This document shows, piece after piece, positions 22,412 to 34,040 of a stretch of DNA of 64,000 nucleotides. Numbering within the stretch: the first letter of the stretch is position 1; the number at the start of each line of letters is the position of its first letter. This stretch comes from Hygrophila difformis (taxonomy: Eukaryota > Streptophyta > Magnoliopsida > Lamiales > Acanthaceae). Location of the stretch: positions 41,337,301 to 41,401,300 of the forward strand of contig JAOANR010000008.1 in assembly GCA_030278955.1 (NCBI GenBank), given 5' to 3'. A program made the position numbers and the translations under genes. The notes under the pieces were generated by a model. The model was not told the DNA's origin. It saw nothing but the letters and a program-made list of their open reading frames with translations, and searched no databases.

Positions 22412-23177
22412 ATTCTTCCCTTCGCTTGGGTAACCGGACCCGTTCCACTGTCATCGCTCGGTCGTAAAGCTTTTGGAGGCTAAAGAACTGCTTACCTCCT
22501 AATCCCTCTCGGATTCCTTGGTTCAGACCGAGCTCGAACTTCTGGGCCTGGGCGTGATCAGTGTTCACCAGTCCCGGGGCAAAACGGAGAAGCTCGTTAA
22601 ATTTCTCGAAGTATTCATGGACAGAACGGCTTCCCTGCTTCAGAGTGACGAACTCTTCGTATTTAGCATTTTTCACGCTAGTGCAGTAGAACCTAGCGCG
22701 CAGTGCCTCTTGAAATTCTGTCCAGCTGACGTCCCAATTCTCCTGGCTTCTCCACCAGGTATTCGCCTTTCCTCCTAGAAAGAATGTAGCCACTTCCGCC
22801 TTCCTTCCTTCCGGACATTGGACAACTTCTAGCAACTTATCAAAGATCTCGATCCACCCTTCCAATTTAGCCGGGTCCTCGTGTCCGGCATACCTGGGAG
22901 GTTGGTATTTGTGTACGGCTTCGATGTAGTCTGTGGGCTGCCCACCTTGCTCTTCATCCCTGGCGGGTTGCCGTTCTACCGCGGCACCAATGGTCAGCAT
23001 CATTTGCTCCAGTCGGTCCTGTCGCCCTTTCATGGGCTCCTGCCTGTCCTCCACTGGGTTCTGCCTATTTCCCACAGGGTCTTGCCCACCCCCTACAGAC
23101 TCCTGCACCTCCTCCGTAGGGTTAGGAGCCATGGGTGGGTTCACCGGGTGTTTCCTTGGGCGTCCGCGTGGAGGCAT
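22368..23177 (-). pseudogene. gag: Gag of element E (N-terminal and capsid part)
   Basis: ATG at 23,177, start MPPRGRPRKHPVNPPMAPNP, a Glu/Gln-rich stretch with VGNRQNPVEDRQEPMKGRQD repeats, then a gag core (HKYQPPRYAGHEDPAKLEGW, TWWRSQENWDVSWTEFQEAL, EYFEKFNELLRFAPGLVNTD). It loses frame near 22,390 just before the zinc knuckle. Of the four gags in the window it is the most divergent; the other three are closer to one another. Confidence 0.9.
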
Positions 23178-23321
23178 CTGAAAGGCAACAATTAACTCAA
23201 CTGTGAGGAAAAGTCTTTTTTACTTAGTCATTAATCATCAATATTTATTTACCTATTTTATGTTATTATTTCGGTCATCATTATTATATTATTTATTTAT
23301 TTATTTTATTTATTTATTTAG

Positions 23322-23359
<38 letters not shown>

Positions 23360-23649
23360 CATTCCCTTTTTATTACTTAATTAATTACTCATGCGCAGTT
23401 CACAATCCTGTAATTCCAATTTCCAAGGCATCCCCTAAGTCACGCCCTTAAGTGGTGCTAAGGCAAGATGAGATAACATAATTTTTAAATTTTAATATAT
23501 ATCCGAGAATAAAGAATGGCCTAGGCCAATCCTTTAAAACGATATCACTTGGTAGATCCACCAGTGGGGTAAACGTCCCCTAGATCTTACCAATGAAAAT
23601 AGACAGTAATAGTCAATACCAGTACATGATAATCCTAACAGATAACTAG
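23178..23649 (-). other. Leader between coiled-coil ORF and gag in element E
   Basis: Contains an (ATT)n microsatellite (about 23,321-23,359) with ATTT-rich flanks, and the stem-loop at 23,551-23,591 (GGTAGATC and GATCTTACC arms, GGGG/CCCC inside) shared with element C. Confidence 0.75.
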
Positions 23650-24183
23650 TCAAGCGAGGTAGATACTAAGGAAAGCAGATAAATAGGTGCTCGGTCGATG
23701 CACGTCTGGATCCTCACTCAGCATCCTCCTCCTCCTCCTCCTCTTCCTCTGGGTCGGACTCGTCCGACACTGGGGTGGCCCGGGCGGCTCTAGCAGCGCT
23801 AGAGAGGCGGGGGTTGCCTCCCAAACCACCCGCTTGTCCACCACATCCGTGGTGTCCGTCTTCGCCTTCTTCCTCGGCCCCCAGTTCGGGTGGAAGAAAC
23901 AGAGGTCGTCCATCATGGTGATTCCCTCTGCCTCGAGTGAGTGGAGCCGCTGCTGCTGCTCTGCAATGGTGACATCTTTCTGCTCTTCGTCTTCCATGCC
24001 CTTTGACATCGCCTGATATCGTATGTTCTGCTCGGACTCCTTTTTTGCCTTTGCACTCGCTATCCTCTCAGTCAAATCGGATATGTCTTCCTCGTGTATT
24101 TCGACTTCGTTTCTCAACTTCACTACTCGCTCAGTCAGTCGAGATATCGAGTCTGAGATCGTTGTGATTGCTGGCTTTGACAT
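23650..24183 (-). CDS. Coiled-coil leader ORF of element E (177 aa)
   Basis: I chose the Met at 24,183 (MSKPAITTISDSISRLTERV) because MSDQALSAL of element C aligns to it; an upstream in-frame Met exists at 24,207. Residues 10-110 are a charged coiled coil (VVKLRNEVEIHEEDISDLTE, QQQRLHSLEAEGITMMDDL). Then come FHPNWGPRKKAKT, an Ala/Pro-rich part and a basic run of Arg from a CCT repeat. The homologous element C ORF has WGPRRR at the same place. It is intact although gag-pol next to it is broken. Function unknown. Confidence 0.75.
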   Translation of the reverse strand: MSKPAITTISDSISRLTERVVKLRNEVEIHEEDISDLTERIASAKAKKESEQNIRYQAMSKGMEDEEQKDVTIAEQQQRLHSLEAEGITMMDDLCFFHPNWGPRKKAKTDTTDVVDKRVVWEATPASLALLEPPGPPQCRTSPTQRKRRRRRRMLSEDPDVHRPSTYLSAFLSIYLA

Positions 24184-24463
24184 CTGGGAAAATTGGGTCA
24201 GAAACATATATATATATATATAGTTACATATACGCTAAAAAGAATTCTGCTCGTGCCTATATGCGTATGTGTGCGTGTCCCCGTCCCCCAAAATAGAATA
24301 TCTAATACTTGGCAGGTATATTTTTAAAATATTCGTATAAAATTTGATCGACAAAATGCGCTATATTAAATTCTACAAGAAGAATAGAATGCCTTCTTAA
24401 AAATAATTTGTTGTGCAAAGGGTTAGAAAAATTTTAAATGCACAAAACTCACAGAGCAAAACC

Positions 24464-24475
24464 GCTCTGATACCA
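24464..24475 (-). promoter_or_regulatory. Primer-binding site of element E
   Basis: TGGTATCAGAGC on the minus strand, exact iMet consensus, three bases from the LTR that starts at 24,479. Confidence 0.95.
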
Positions 24476-24478
24476 AAC

Positions 24479-25016
24479 TGTAACACCCCCATTTTCCCTA
24501 AAGATCAACGGAAGCAAAATATGGGATAAATGGACGAGTGCTACCGCCACGCATCCCGGGACATCCCGAAATACGCTAAGGCTAACATAAATAATTATTT
24601 GCAGAAAATCAGAGTTTAATTCAGGTGCTGAGTGTTTCGCACAAAAGCTGCAAATACAGGCATTCTTAATAAAATAGCATTCATAGTCGATGAAGTAGGG
24701 AGGCGTAAAAGTTTCAAAAGTGGGCAGACACCCAATTACACGTCCTCGAGTTAAATCAAAACACATGCCAAGTTACTCCGTCTAGGAGACTTAAAAGTTA
24801 TACATACTTAAAACCCAGAAATACTTTAAGAATACCCGGACCGTGCCCAGATGATGAAAGAAGACTATCGGTCCTCACAGATGTCAAAACCTGAAAGAGG
24901 AGTAAATAAAATGTAGAGTCAGCGAAAACAATCGCTGAGTAAGTAGACCCTTACTCCCGGAGGAGGTTGGGTTGCAGGGAGTATTTTTAAAATGCAGTTT
25001 TGGAAAATGGCATGCT
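24479..25016 (-). repeat. 5' LTR of element E (only first 540 bp)
   Basis: TGTAACACCCCCATTTTCCC, parallel to the C LTR at 10,622 with the acceptor CTGAAAG (24,892) and the CAGCGA/TCGCTG hairpin (24,920-24,937). Homology to the C LTR stops near 25,016, where a gag truncated in its zinc-knuckle region begins. A deletion has removed the rest. Confidence 0.85.
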
Positions 25017-25894
25017 ACTCTGTTCTCGGGCTTCCTCTGCCCATCATTTCTCCCTTGCTCATTACCTCTCCTGAAGTTGCTTCCATTACCACCGTTCCGG
25101 TTTCTCTTTTCAAAGTTGTTCGAGCCCTTGCTTGATTCTCCATGGTCTTTGCGTTTCAACTGTTGCACCCGGGCGATTGCCACCGCTCGGTCATATACAG
25201 CTTGCAGAGTAGTATGCTGTCCTCCCACCAGAATTTCTCTAACACTGAGATTCAATCCCATTTCAAACTTCTGGGCTTTATCGGCATCAGTCGGCACAAG
25301 TCTTGGAGCAAAACGGACGAGCTCCTTGAATTTCGTGTAATATTCCTGCACCGTCTGGGTGCCTTGACGAAGGTTGATGAACTCTTCGTACTTAGCAGCT
25401 TTCGTGCTAAGGGGATAGAATCTCTCCCTCATCATTTCCTTGAATTCTTCCCAAAAATAGGCGTGTTCGCCATCAGCAAGCCCTCCTTGGTGGTTCTGCC
25501 ACCACTCATCCGCTTCCCCACTTAAGTAGTACGTCGCCACTCCCACCTTCTCGTTCTCGGGACATCTGACGGCGTTCAGAAGCTTGTCAAATGTCTTGAT
25601 CCAGTCTTCCAGCTTGGCGGGATCCTCCTGTCCCTCATAATGGGGCGGTTGGTAGGGATTCACCATCGCCAAGTAATTTATTCCGGCTGCTGGAGGCGGC
25701 ACTGCTGCCTGAGCTCGATTGACTTCAGCATTCCCCAAAGCGATGAGGACCTGCTCGATTGTCCTAAGTCGCTCATCTAAAGCATTAGGGGCTGGGTTAG
25801 CTTGGCCACCAGGATTTGGCGGATTCGCCCCGGCGGGAACGTTAGCATTCTCGTTGACTGGGATCTCTCTCCTTGGTCTTCCCCTCGGTGGCAT
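25017..25894 (-). pseudogene. gag: Gag of element E2, truncated before the zinc knuckle
   Basis: ATG at 25,894: MPPRGRPRREIPVNENANVP, LDERLRTIEQVLIALGNAEV, NPYQPPHYEGQEDPAKLEDW, YYLSGEADEWWQ, EYYTKFKELVRFAPRLVPTD, ILVGGQHTTLQAVYDRAVAI, then a basic Asn/Gly-rich tail. After RKPENRVA the frame reads into the E LTR (to 24,884) without meaning. The capsid part is open with no stop, 292 residues. It is close to the gags of A and D. Confidence 0.9.
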
Positions 25895-26225
25895 TCTGAT
25901 AATCAAGCACGCAGAGGTATGATTCGCAGTTTCATATAGGTTAGTAGTCAAGTTAGACTACGATTAAAATTCTAATTCATAAGCTCGAAGCGCGAAAAGA
26001 ACACCGAAAAGAGAAAAGGGAAAAACAAGTACTAAATTCCATTAGATCATAACAACTTGATATCATGAAACTACATCAATATATAGCCCTAGGTTACCAC
26101 TACGTAAAATGTGGTAATGATAGGATAAGCAGGATGTGGTAGTACTAATACGCAAAGTACGGGAATGAAATACTAATAAAGACAAGTAAAGGAAAGTCCA
26201 TCCAACAGCAGTCACATGTCATAGC
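25895..26225 (-). other. Leader between coiled-coil ORF and gag in E2
   Basis: Non-coding. One hairpin: arms TTACCAC (26,094-26,100) and GTGGTAA (26,111-26,117) around a 10-nt loop. Nothing else recognised. Confidence 0.6.
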
Positions 26226-26681
26226 CTAGAGCAAGTAATCAGGGGAGTAGCCGAGCATCCTGCGGTCGGCCTCAATCTCCTCATCAGTGTCAAGGGGCAG
26301 TGGAGGGTTCTCCACGACCTCCTCGGGCTCCTCATCTACAATGTCGACATGCTCATCCGGGTCCTCTTCTTCTTCCTCCTCCATTTCCGGCTCAGGATTG
26401 AGCTGATTCTGCAGCCCATTCAATACCTCTTCCAGTGCAAACATACGGCTCTGCATCATATGAACGTGATGACGACAGTCCTCAAACTCGGCCTCCAGAG
26501 TAGTTTGGCGCGCAGATACTTGATTGTTCCTAATGGTCAATGCCTCAAGTTTTTCCTCCAAGGACCTAATACGGTTCCTATCGTTTTCAGCATCCCTACG
26601 CATGTGGCGAAGCTCGTGCATAATGTCGGACATGGAACATAGTGAGCGCATGATGGAATCTAGCAACCTCGGATCGTCCAT
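26226..26681 (-). CDS. Coiled-coil leader ORF of E2 (151 aa)
   Basis: MDDPRLLDSIMRSLCSMSDI, then a long charged helix with Leu/Met/Ile heptads (RIRSLEEKLEALTIRNNQVS, RMFALEEVLNGLQNQL), then a strongly acidic C-terminus (EPEMEEEEEEDPDEHVDIVD, EEPEEVVENPPLPLDTDEEI) ending DYLL. Same place and architecture as the A and B leader ORFs, but little sequence is shared. It is intact. Function unknown; a coiled coil plus acidic tail would fit an oligomeric partner of basic Gag, but that is a guess. Confidence 0.75.
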   Translation of the reverse strand: MDDPRLLDSIMRSLCSMSDIMHELRHMRRDAENDRNRIRSLEEKLEALTIRNNQVSARQTTLEAEFEDCRHHVHMMQSRMFALEEVLNGLQNQLNPEPEMEEEEEEDPDEHVDIVDEEPEEVVENPPLPLDTDEEIEADRRMLGYSPDYLL

Positions 26682-26942
26682 CTAATCATACAAGTTTTAC
26701 ATTAAGGGATTTGGTATATTAAAAAAAAAAATTGTTAATGCACATGCATTTCCCCCCAAAAATAATAATTTTAAGACTTGTCGAATTTTCGAGGTATACT
26801 TTTCCATGGGTTTTTTAAAATAAAATTTCTTGTCCATGGAAATAATATTTAAAATGCTTAAAAATAATATTTAATATTTTGGGCCTCTATAGTGGGCCGA
26901 AAAAAATAGCTTTAAAAAAAATTTCGGGCTCTGATACCACTT

Positions 26943-29419
26943 TGTAACACCCCGGATTTGATCACCCAGGCCGGGACGCTACCGCCACACCTTTCTAAAT
27001 AAGACGCGATCCAAATCGAGCTTATCTAGAAAAATGCTAAGGCTAAGTTGTATCAAACTTTAAAATAATTTAAAACCATTCAATTGTGCCCGAAATGAAA
27101 ATCAGAGTATCACATGCAAGAAATAATAGAGTAGTACGGAAGCAAAAACAAGGGCCAAACAGACGGCCAAAACTGAAGTCCAATGTCCAAGTCCAGTGCG
27201 GAAAATAAAGTTAAAAATAAATGCGACAAGTCTTTATTTGCGAAATCCCATCCCATCGTGCATTTGCTTACTCTGCGAAAAATGGAAAACAACAATTTAT
27301 CAGTACAAACGGTACTGCGTAAGTTAATATATAGCATAATAAATTTTTGAGTTTTTAGAAGAGTGAAGTAAAAGATAGGATTTTAATTTAAAAAAGAATG
27401 ACAAATAAAAATAGCTTCTCCGAATTCACATACGCTTTGCCATACAAATAAATTACCATTGTTTATTTTGATCGAGGACACCAAATATGTCCTTGGGTCT
27501 TACGCCCACAAGGACTCCAATAATAACGATTCTAGGCTCATGCCCTTTCGAATCAACCCACCTCTGGGACTCGTACCCACGAGGGATGTGAAAGTAGTGA
27601 TCCTATACAGACCACTCCGGAGCCCTAGATAACCCATACGGATACATCTAGGAGTATAGACTCTTACTAACACGAAACCACAACATCATATGCGCCGTTT
27701 TGGCCACACAAAAAAAGGGGGCGGCCCAACGAGCTCACGCCAAGTGCACTTACCCTCTACAACGTCGGGCATCCCACTCGATCAAAACTTACAAAGTTTA
27801 AAAAAACATAATTTTACACTTTACAATACCACACAAATTCCAGGTTTCATTTAGATTCAAAAACGAATATCAATCGACTCGTATATCATCACAATTCACA
27901 AGTACGACTTACCGACAAAAATAGTCCTTTGGGCAGTTTCTGAAATCGCATATGGAAACTTAGCAAAACCTTTTCAAAAATTTCAAACTTTTTACAGGAG
28001 CTAGAACACACCCAAATAAACATTTTTCATAGAAATAGGCTTCTTCAAAATCGGACTCTAAGTGGCCCAAAAAAAATGATTTCAGAACCATCTTTTCCAA
28101 AGAGTTCAAAACCTACTGTTCATTCGACCACAGCCTCTTTAAAAATTCATAACAATTCCAAATATGATCCAAAAATTCTGAAATTTTACAGGGATGCTCT
28201 AGACACATAAAGGAACAACTTTCATGAAGACATCAACCATTGAAAGCGATCATAGGTAGGAGCAAATCGGACAACAAAACTGATCACACCATAGTATCAA
28301 AACTGACAGCAGAAACTTAGAAAATACCAGATCCGTTTTCGACGCTCAAACCATGTTCAAAAATTATGAAAATTTACAGAGAACATATTCAAGATGTTAG
28401 GAACATTTTTCATTTAGAAAGGTTTTCCCAAAAACGAACGGATCTAAGCGAAAAATGCTGAAAAATAAAAACTACACGGATGAAAACCCTAGATGGCAGA
28501 TTTGGCATAGGTTAGAAATCGAATAAGAACTTGATGGTTTCTCCACCAAAACCCCTAAAACTTGAAATGCACAATACTAAATTACCTTAGAAGTGATTGG
28601 GACTGGTGGATTCGAATTTGAGATGTATGGATTAGAGCAAAAGTCCTATGAACCCAGCAACGCACCCGACTCGCTGCAACTTGGTCAAGGGCTGAAGTAT
28701 CAGTCTCTAATCAGATTTTTGGACTTAAGGGGTATATAAATCATATCCACATGCATTAAACTTACTGTAGGAGTGATTAGGATGAACAACTCGAGTTTTG
28801 ATGGTGCCTAGTGTCGGAGAACAGTCCACGAACTCAACGCCGTGTCCGAATGGCTGCGTTTTTGGTCAAGTCTAAGATTTGAGATTTTGTAATCCTGAAT
28901 TTTGAGTTTATGGACAAGGAAAATGTTTGGGAAAGATGTTTACTTACTGAAATTAGAGATTTGGATTGCAGGATGGAGAATTCTATAATTTGGGGCTCTT
29001 GCCCACCAACAACACCCACACAACACACTAACACACTCTATGTTCTGGAAATTTGCAGGTATGGTGGAAGGGGACGAGATGGACAGTTGTTTTATGGGAT
29101 TAAAAAGGTTAATGATTGGATTAATTAGCATTGAACTCCCTAGAATATGGCTTGGTGCGTTACTGCCAGTAACTACAATTCCCTTGTAACCACCATGTTG
29201 AGAACTAAAAAGTTTATCACATAATTATTCTTATTGATTGTGGGCAGCCCGTCTGTTCTGATCCCAAAGCTAACAAAAAAAAACTTTATCCAAGAATGTG
29301 TCTGCATGTGCCACTATCTAATAATGTTTGATCAAAACTTATTTTCCTAATTAACTCTACCGTACATTACTCCAATCCCAACTCAAATTCTATGGCAGTG
29401 TTTTGCATATAGGATAACT

Positions 29420-29492
<73 letters not shown>

Positions 29493-29532
29493 ACAAAATA
29501 GGATTCTTTCGGGTAATTTTTCGGGTATTACA
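26943..29532 (-). repeat. 5' LTR of E2 (about 2.59 kb)
   Basis: TGTAACACCCCGGATTTGATC to TTTTCGGGTATTACA. Acceptor CTGCG near 27,280, hairpin CAGTAC/GTACTG (27,301-27,316), several ACTTAC donors (27,910, 28,755, 28,939) and a TTTATATACC motif near 28,735. An (AAT)n microsatellite spans about 29,424-29,492. The repeat-hairpin zone (27,470-27,660) has different units (GGACACCAAATATGTCC, CTTGGGTCTTACGCCCACAAG-like). Confidence 0.88.
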
Positions 29533-29935
29533 CTAAGTCTGATAACCCAATTCATGTCCAATAATATTTATTTAGAATCTACTAGTTCATAAACTCATTC
29601 ATTCTTAGCCATTACATTATGTTTCTGTCCGGTACTCATGTCGGATAATTCGGTATAACTTAATTTGCCTTTGGCAATATTTAATCCAACTCGTATACAT
29701 AAGTTGGGAGACTTAGATAAACTCCTGATAATTTATAAATTAATACTTATTATGCTAATCTAATAGTCTCGGGTTCCTTAAATTTAATTCTCAGCTAAGA
29801 CTGATTTAAATAAATTCGCACCTTAAAAATAAATGTCATCTCCTTTCATCTTCTAAAAATTTTATTTATGAAAAATTTTGAATATTTATTTATTAAAATT
29901 TAAATTTCTATTTAAAATTTTTACGGGGTGTTATA
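29533..29935 (-). repeat. C/E-type LTR, right end (3' LTR of element C copy 2)
   Basis: AT-rich DNA ending TTTTTACGGGGTGTTATA, the same terminus as 15,179, and directly followed by a polypurine tract and hairpin. With 24,479-25,016 it may be the two ends of one LTR shared by E and C2. Confidence 0.8.
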
Positions 29936-30883
29936 GTCTACCCTCCTTAAAATAAGGCTTCGCCCTCGAAGTCACAGCAAAACTTAAAAATAATTCATGA
30001 TTAGTTGTATATTTACTAAAATTTATATCTTATAGCAAACCTTTCATTGTGTTATCTTTTAATTAAAATTATCTTCAACTAGTCTCGGACACTTATCCTT
30101 GGTATTCGCTTGATCTCTCAGTCTATTTTTCTACACTGCAAGAGTCATCCAATTTAATTCCGTTAATGTTTCTAAATGGTTTAATATGTTGGTCAAATAT
30201 GGGTTGGTTCATTTTTTTCTTTCTGACGGTTTCTTTACCGGAGTATGCTAGCGGCTCCATGTTTCATTCCTTTCTTAGGAAGATAAAAATAGGCTATCTC
30301 ATTTACCCGTTCCTTAATTACTCATATCTTACTACTTCTCAAAAGGTATCCGGGATAAGTCTTGGATAGAAATTCATTGGTTACGTTATTTTATTAAGAC
30401 TCCCAATAACTCGGTTAAATTGATTGGTTTCCTTGGGGTACATCACCAATCCTTAATAAATCCCACTATTCTTGTCCGTAAGGTGTCACTTTTAGGAAAA
30501 AAAAATATTCGTTACTTTCGGACTATGTGGTCCCTTTTTATTTGGTATTTGATCCATTAATTGTTTATTATAATACTTGGAGTGTTCCTCAAATCTTAAA
30601 CGTGGTGTGGGGTGTTCCTCAAGTTCAAACCTAAGTAGATAAAATTTAAATCCTTTGGAAAAAATCCATCTCAGCTCATCCTTAATCGAAAATGTTCACG
30701 TCTAACGTCACCACCAATCATCTTTAGTTGTACACATGAAAATTTCCCAATTATTCCTAAGTTCACATCACTTGAAATTTCCAAATGTTTCCCAATTATC
30801 CTCTTTACTATGTCTTCTTGATAGGTATTCATTTTTCAAATAACAATAACTTCAATGAAGAATTCTCTTGCTTGGTGGGTTAT
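29936..30883 (-). mobile_element. Element C copy 2, left part of internal region
   Basis: Begins with the polypurine-tract complement and a hairpin (GGCTTCG/CGAAGTC, 29,956-29,973, one wobble). The following 900 bp are AT-rich with no readable pol, unlike the equivalent place in element E. It ends at GTTAT, where element B is inserted. Confidence 0.8.
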
Positions 30884-33268
30884 TGTAACACCCCGGATTT
30901 GATAACCCAGGCCGGGATGTCACCGCCACACCTCCCTAGCGAGACACGGATTCTCCGAGCTTGCTAAAGAGATGCAAGGCTATGGGTATTGCAAAGAGAT
31001 TTAAAAACAAGTCCGGAATTTAATTAAAAATAATAATAAGTATCATCCACACATATAGTAGTAATAATAATATGTCGCAGCGGAAAATATAAAGTGGGCC
31101 AACATGGCCAAAACTCGGGTTTTACATGCCCGATATGCAGTATCATAAAAACGACAAACTTAATGTTTAAATATTCCATCCCCCAATGCACATGCTATGC
31201 ATTATCTCCGTACTCTGAAAGAAAAGAAAAACAACAATTTTATCAGTATATAAAATACTGAGTAAGTCGATCCTAACATAGCAATAAAGGGGTTTAATTA
31301 AATAATTAAGTTTTACTCCAAGGCATGCATACAAAAAATATTCCATTTACCAATTTAAAAATAATTAATTTAATCGTATACTTGAACATGCATTAAATTC
31401 ATAAATAATAATTTAACATGTTATAAAATTTAAGACATAAATTTAAATGCAAAATTTAGAGACAAGAATAAATAAATAAATACATAAAAAGTATTAAATC
31501 TTTTAATTTTTCCCGTTACGTCCCGTTTCTCAATATTTAGTGTAGCCGGTCATCCGGCGGCCGCAGCCGTTTCGTATTTCAAGTATCTCAAGTATTTCCA
31601 AGTATCTCAGGATTGCATCGCAATCTCGTCAAGTGTAGCCGGTCATCCGGCGGCCGCAGCCGTATCTGCCATACACCAAACACTCCGGAGCCTCGAGGAA
31701 ATCCATACGGATAATCCCGAGGGTGTAGGCCATGTATCTCCCGCCGTTTGGCGTAATATCTCATCTAATTTCTCTCGTCCGTTATAGGCCCGAAGAGAAA
31801 GGCTAAAGGGGCACCCTGCAGAGCACTCACCCTCCGCCAAGTATCTCATATGTTTCAATTTAGTGTAACGGGATTTTTCAAAAGTATTGATGTATCGTAT
31901 TTCAAGGTCTCGACCGTTTGTTTCGAAATTTCAAAATCTCTTCGATTTAAAATCATTTGGCGTCACAGTTTACGCCTTTTTAATTTAAAAATTCGTTTCA
32001 AGTCTAAAAATTCTAAAATTTTCACGGTATGTCTAAAACACCCTAACGAACAACTTTCGTGTTTTAACAATTTCAAAATAAGTTGAGGAAACATGTCAAA
32101 AATCGAGTTTATGGCACAACATGTACACTGTTAGGATTCAGGATTACCACAGTTTAGAAAATCGGCGTTTTGACATATCAAATGGACTCCAAAAATTCTG
32201 AACTTTTATATGCACATACTAGACATAATTATCTACAACTTTTATTTAGATTGCAAAGATCAAATCGGACTACAAAAATATAGAAATGGGTTCATCAAGT
32301 TCGGACATCAACACTGTCAGTTTTTCAAAAACGTTTTTCGAGGCAGTTTATGTTCGGATCGTTTTGGGGTAGCAAACGTTGATGAAAATGGCTGAACTTT
32401 TTACACAACCTAGATTAATGTGTTAGGAACAAAAGTCTAGTTTTGAGTTTCTCGGATTGGATTCTCCAAATATGAGTTTTAATCGGATTTCAGAAATTGC
32501 GCAAGATAGGGTTTTTAGGTTCGGTTTTTACGTTTCATTACAACGTGACTAAATCGGACGCCCCTAAGCCACCCGTATTGATATGAAAGGCATCAACTTA
32601 CAGTAATGGTGTTCTTGAGTCGTCCTAGGGTCGCTCGGCTCGTCCAACGCTACTACGAACGGATCCTTGCCCACGTTCTCTTCCTCCTTCGGTCACGAAC
32701 GTGTTTACAAGTCCAATATTCGAAAGTTAGATTAAGGATTGGAGATAAAAACGTGAAAAGGAATCTGAGTACTCCTTACCAATGATCTAAGGGATGTAAA
32801 CCTTGATCTACACGTTCCTACGGTCGTCGTTGGTCGCCGGAAGTTCGTCGGAAGTTCGTCGGAAGGGTGTTTTGGCTTTGGGAGAGTTTGAGAGAGTAGA
32901 GGGGGTTTGGAGGCTGAAAAATGGGGTGGGAATTAACCCTAGGTCGTCCTAATCTCCTTCCCCCGTCCAAAATCTACTTTCCATAGTCGGGGGGTCGAAT
33001 TATGGCAAGAAATCGCCGAAAACGCGTGAATGGCCGGATTCTGTGGTGCCACGCGGTGGTGGCGCGCTGGTAGGCCAAACACCGCGCAGCCAGCGCGCGG
33101 CCTCCACCTGGACCTCGGTCCGGGCGGGTCCGTGCGATCCGATCCGTCAGGTCTTGGGTTTTCTTTCGACTTCCGTGCATTTTCGATTTTACGGTTTCTC
33201 GGAAACAAGACCTCTTTTCTCCTCGGATTAAATTCTTTTTTTATATCCTAAAATTAACGGGTATTACA
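30884..33268 (-). repeat. 3' LTR of element B copy 2
   Basis: TGTAACACCCCGGATTTG to GGGTATTACA, 2,385 bp, very similar to 37,957-40,333 outside a divergent patch in the right LTR (39,060-39,320). Hairpin 31,244-31,260; GGGCACCC motif 31,809; GC-rich block about 33,040-33,150. Confidence 0.95.
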
Positions 33269-33531
33269 ATCTACCCCCCTTAAGAATCAACTTCGTCCTC
33301 GAAGTTGTGCTTTATCATCTCGCGAGTTCGGGAATTGTTTGATTCAGCGATTGTATTATTGTGTGTTGTTGTTTGTTATTATTTGACTGTACCCAGAATT
33401 GAAATTTCCAAGTTGCCTACGTACCCCGTGAAGGGATCAAGTCATTACGTAGTTCAAAAACAATTGGAATTTGTTTATTTGGGGTACAAAATATTCGGAC
33501 AAAAATATCCGGAAATATTTGGGCCGTTACA
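33269..33531 (-). other. Former LTR end between two polypurine tracts (element B)
   Basis: 263 bp that match the last 260 bp of solo LTR H (19,196-19,455). They hold polypurine tract 1 (33,269-33,285), hairpin CAACTTCG/CGAAGTTG (33,288-33,307) and the CTACGTA/TACGTAG block (33,418-33,452), and end GGGCCGTTACA. In B this lies inside the element because the LTR now stops at 33,268. Confidence 0.85.
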
Positions 33532-33572
33532 TCCTCCCCCTCTTAAGACTACAGTTATGTCCCCATAACTGT
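33532..33572 (-). promoter_or_regulatory. Second polypurine tract and hairpin of element B
   Basis: On the minus strand, hairpin arms ACAGTTATG/CATAACTGT (33,551-33,572, loop GGGA, overlapping the pol stop TAA) are followed by AGTCTTAAGAGGGGGAGGA and then TGTAACGGCCC, an LTR-like start. Confidence 0.75.
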
Positions 33573-34032
33573 GGTTGCATCATTTTGGAAAAGGGTCGGG
33601 TAACGCTCCTTCATATCCGCCTCTAATTCCCACGTTGCCGTCTCGGCTTCGTGGTTAGACGAAAGCACCTTGACCATTTTCACGGTCTTATTTCGTGTTA
33701 CCCTCTCCTTCACGTCTAGTATTCGTATCGGAATTTCCTCGTACCTCAAGTCATCCTCAAATTCAATTTCTTCCGGTTGGAGCACATGGGTTGGATCGTG
33801 TGCGTACTTCTTCAATTGGGAGACGTGGAATACATCGTGAACACGAGCAAATTGTGGTGGCAACACTAGTCGATAAGCGATTTCCCACTCTTTCCAGGAT
33901 TTCATATGGTCCTATGGATTTTCGTCCCGAGGGTTTTCTGTAGCCTTGCAAAAAGAAAATGCGAGGTAATTCTACTGTCTTTGTCAGGAATGATGTCGGG
34001 TGATACCCCATGTCATCGTACCTCATTATCAA
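33555..34032 (-). pseudogene. pol: Integrase C-terminus and chromodomain-like tail (element B)
   Basis: Two frames: RKSIGPYEILERVGN (33,763-34,032) and AYRLVLPPQFARVHDVFHVS QLKKY, then IPIRILDVKERVTRNKTVKM and ATWELEADMKERYPTLFQND, with stop TAA at 33,555-33,557. A frameshift near 33,890 separates them. This is the last part of a gypsy integrase with a group II type chromodomain. All upstream pol is missing: sequence right of about 34,040 belongs to the antisense gene. The first 40 residues (up to GYRKPSGRK) do not match my recollection of the family. Confidence 0.85.
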
Positions 34033-34040
34033 TGTACGCT

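Larger units (their letters stand above)
15180..24478 (-). mobile_element. Element E internal region: degenerate full-length chromovirus (Tekay/Del type)
   Basis: Element order on the minus strand: primer-binding site (24,464-24,475), coiled-coil ORF, gag, protease, RT, RNase H, integrase, chromodomain, polypurine tract. About 6.0 kb once solo LTR H is subtracted. It has the only recognisable RT in the LTR elements of this window. Frameshifts, an in-frame stop, a lost protease Asp and H make it inactive. Long LTRs, the iMet site and a C-terminal chromodomain-like tail point to the Tekay/Del clade (inference from motif recall). Confidence 0.85.
25017..29532 (-). mobile_element. Element E2: 3'-truncated LTR element (gag, leader ORF, 5' LTR)
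   Basis: Keeps only its 5' end: 5' LTR (26,943-29,532), iMet primer-binding site (26,928-26,939, exact), coiled-coil ORF and most of gag. Pol, the 3' LTR and part of the surrounding E/C LTR are missing. On its right the host LTR resumes (CTAAG at 29,533). Confidence 0.85.

Noticed and set aside
22518..23195. Several plus-strand ORFs opposite gag of element E
   Set aside because: Antisense shadows of a clear minus-strand gag.
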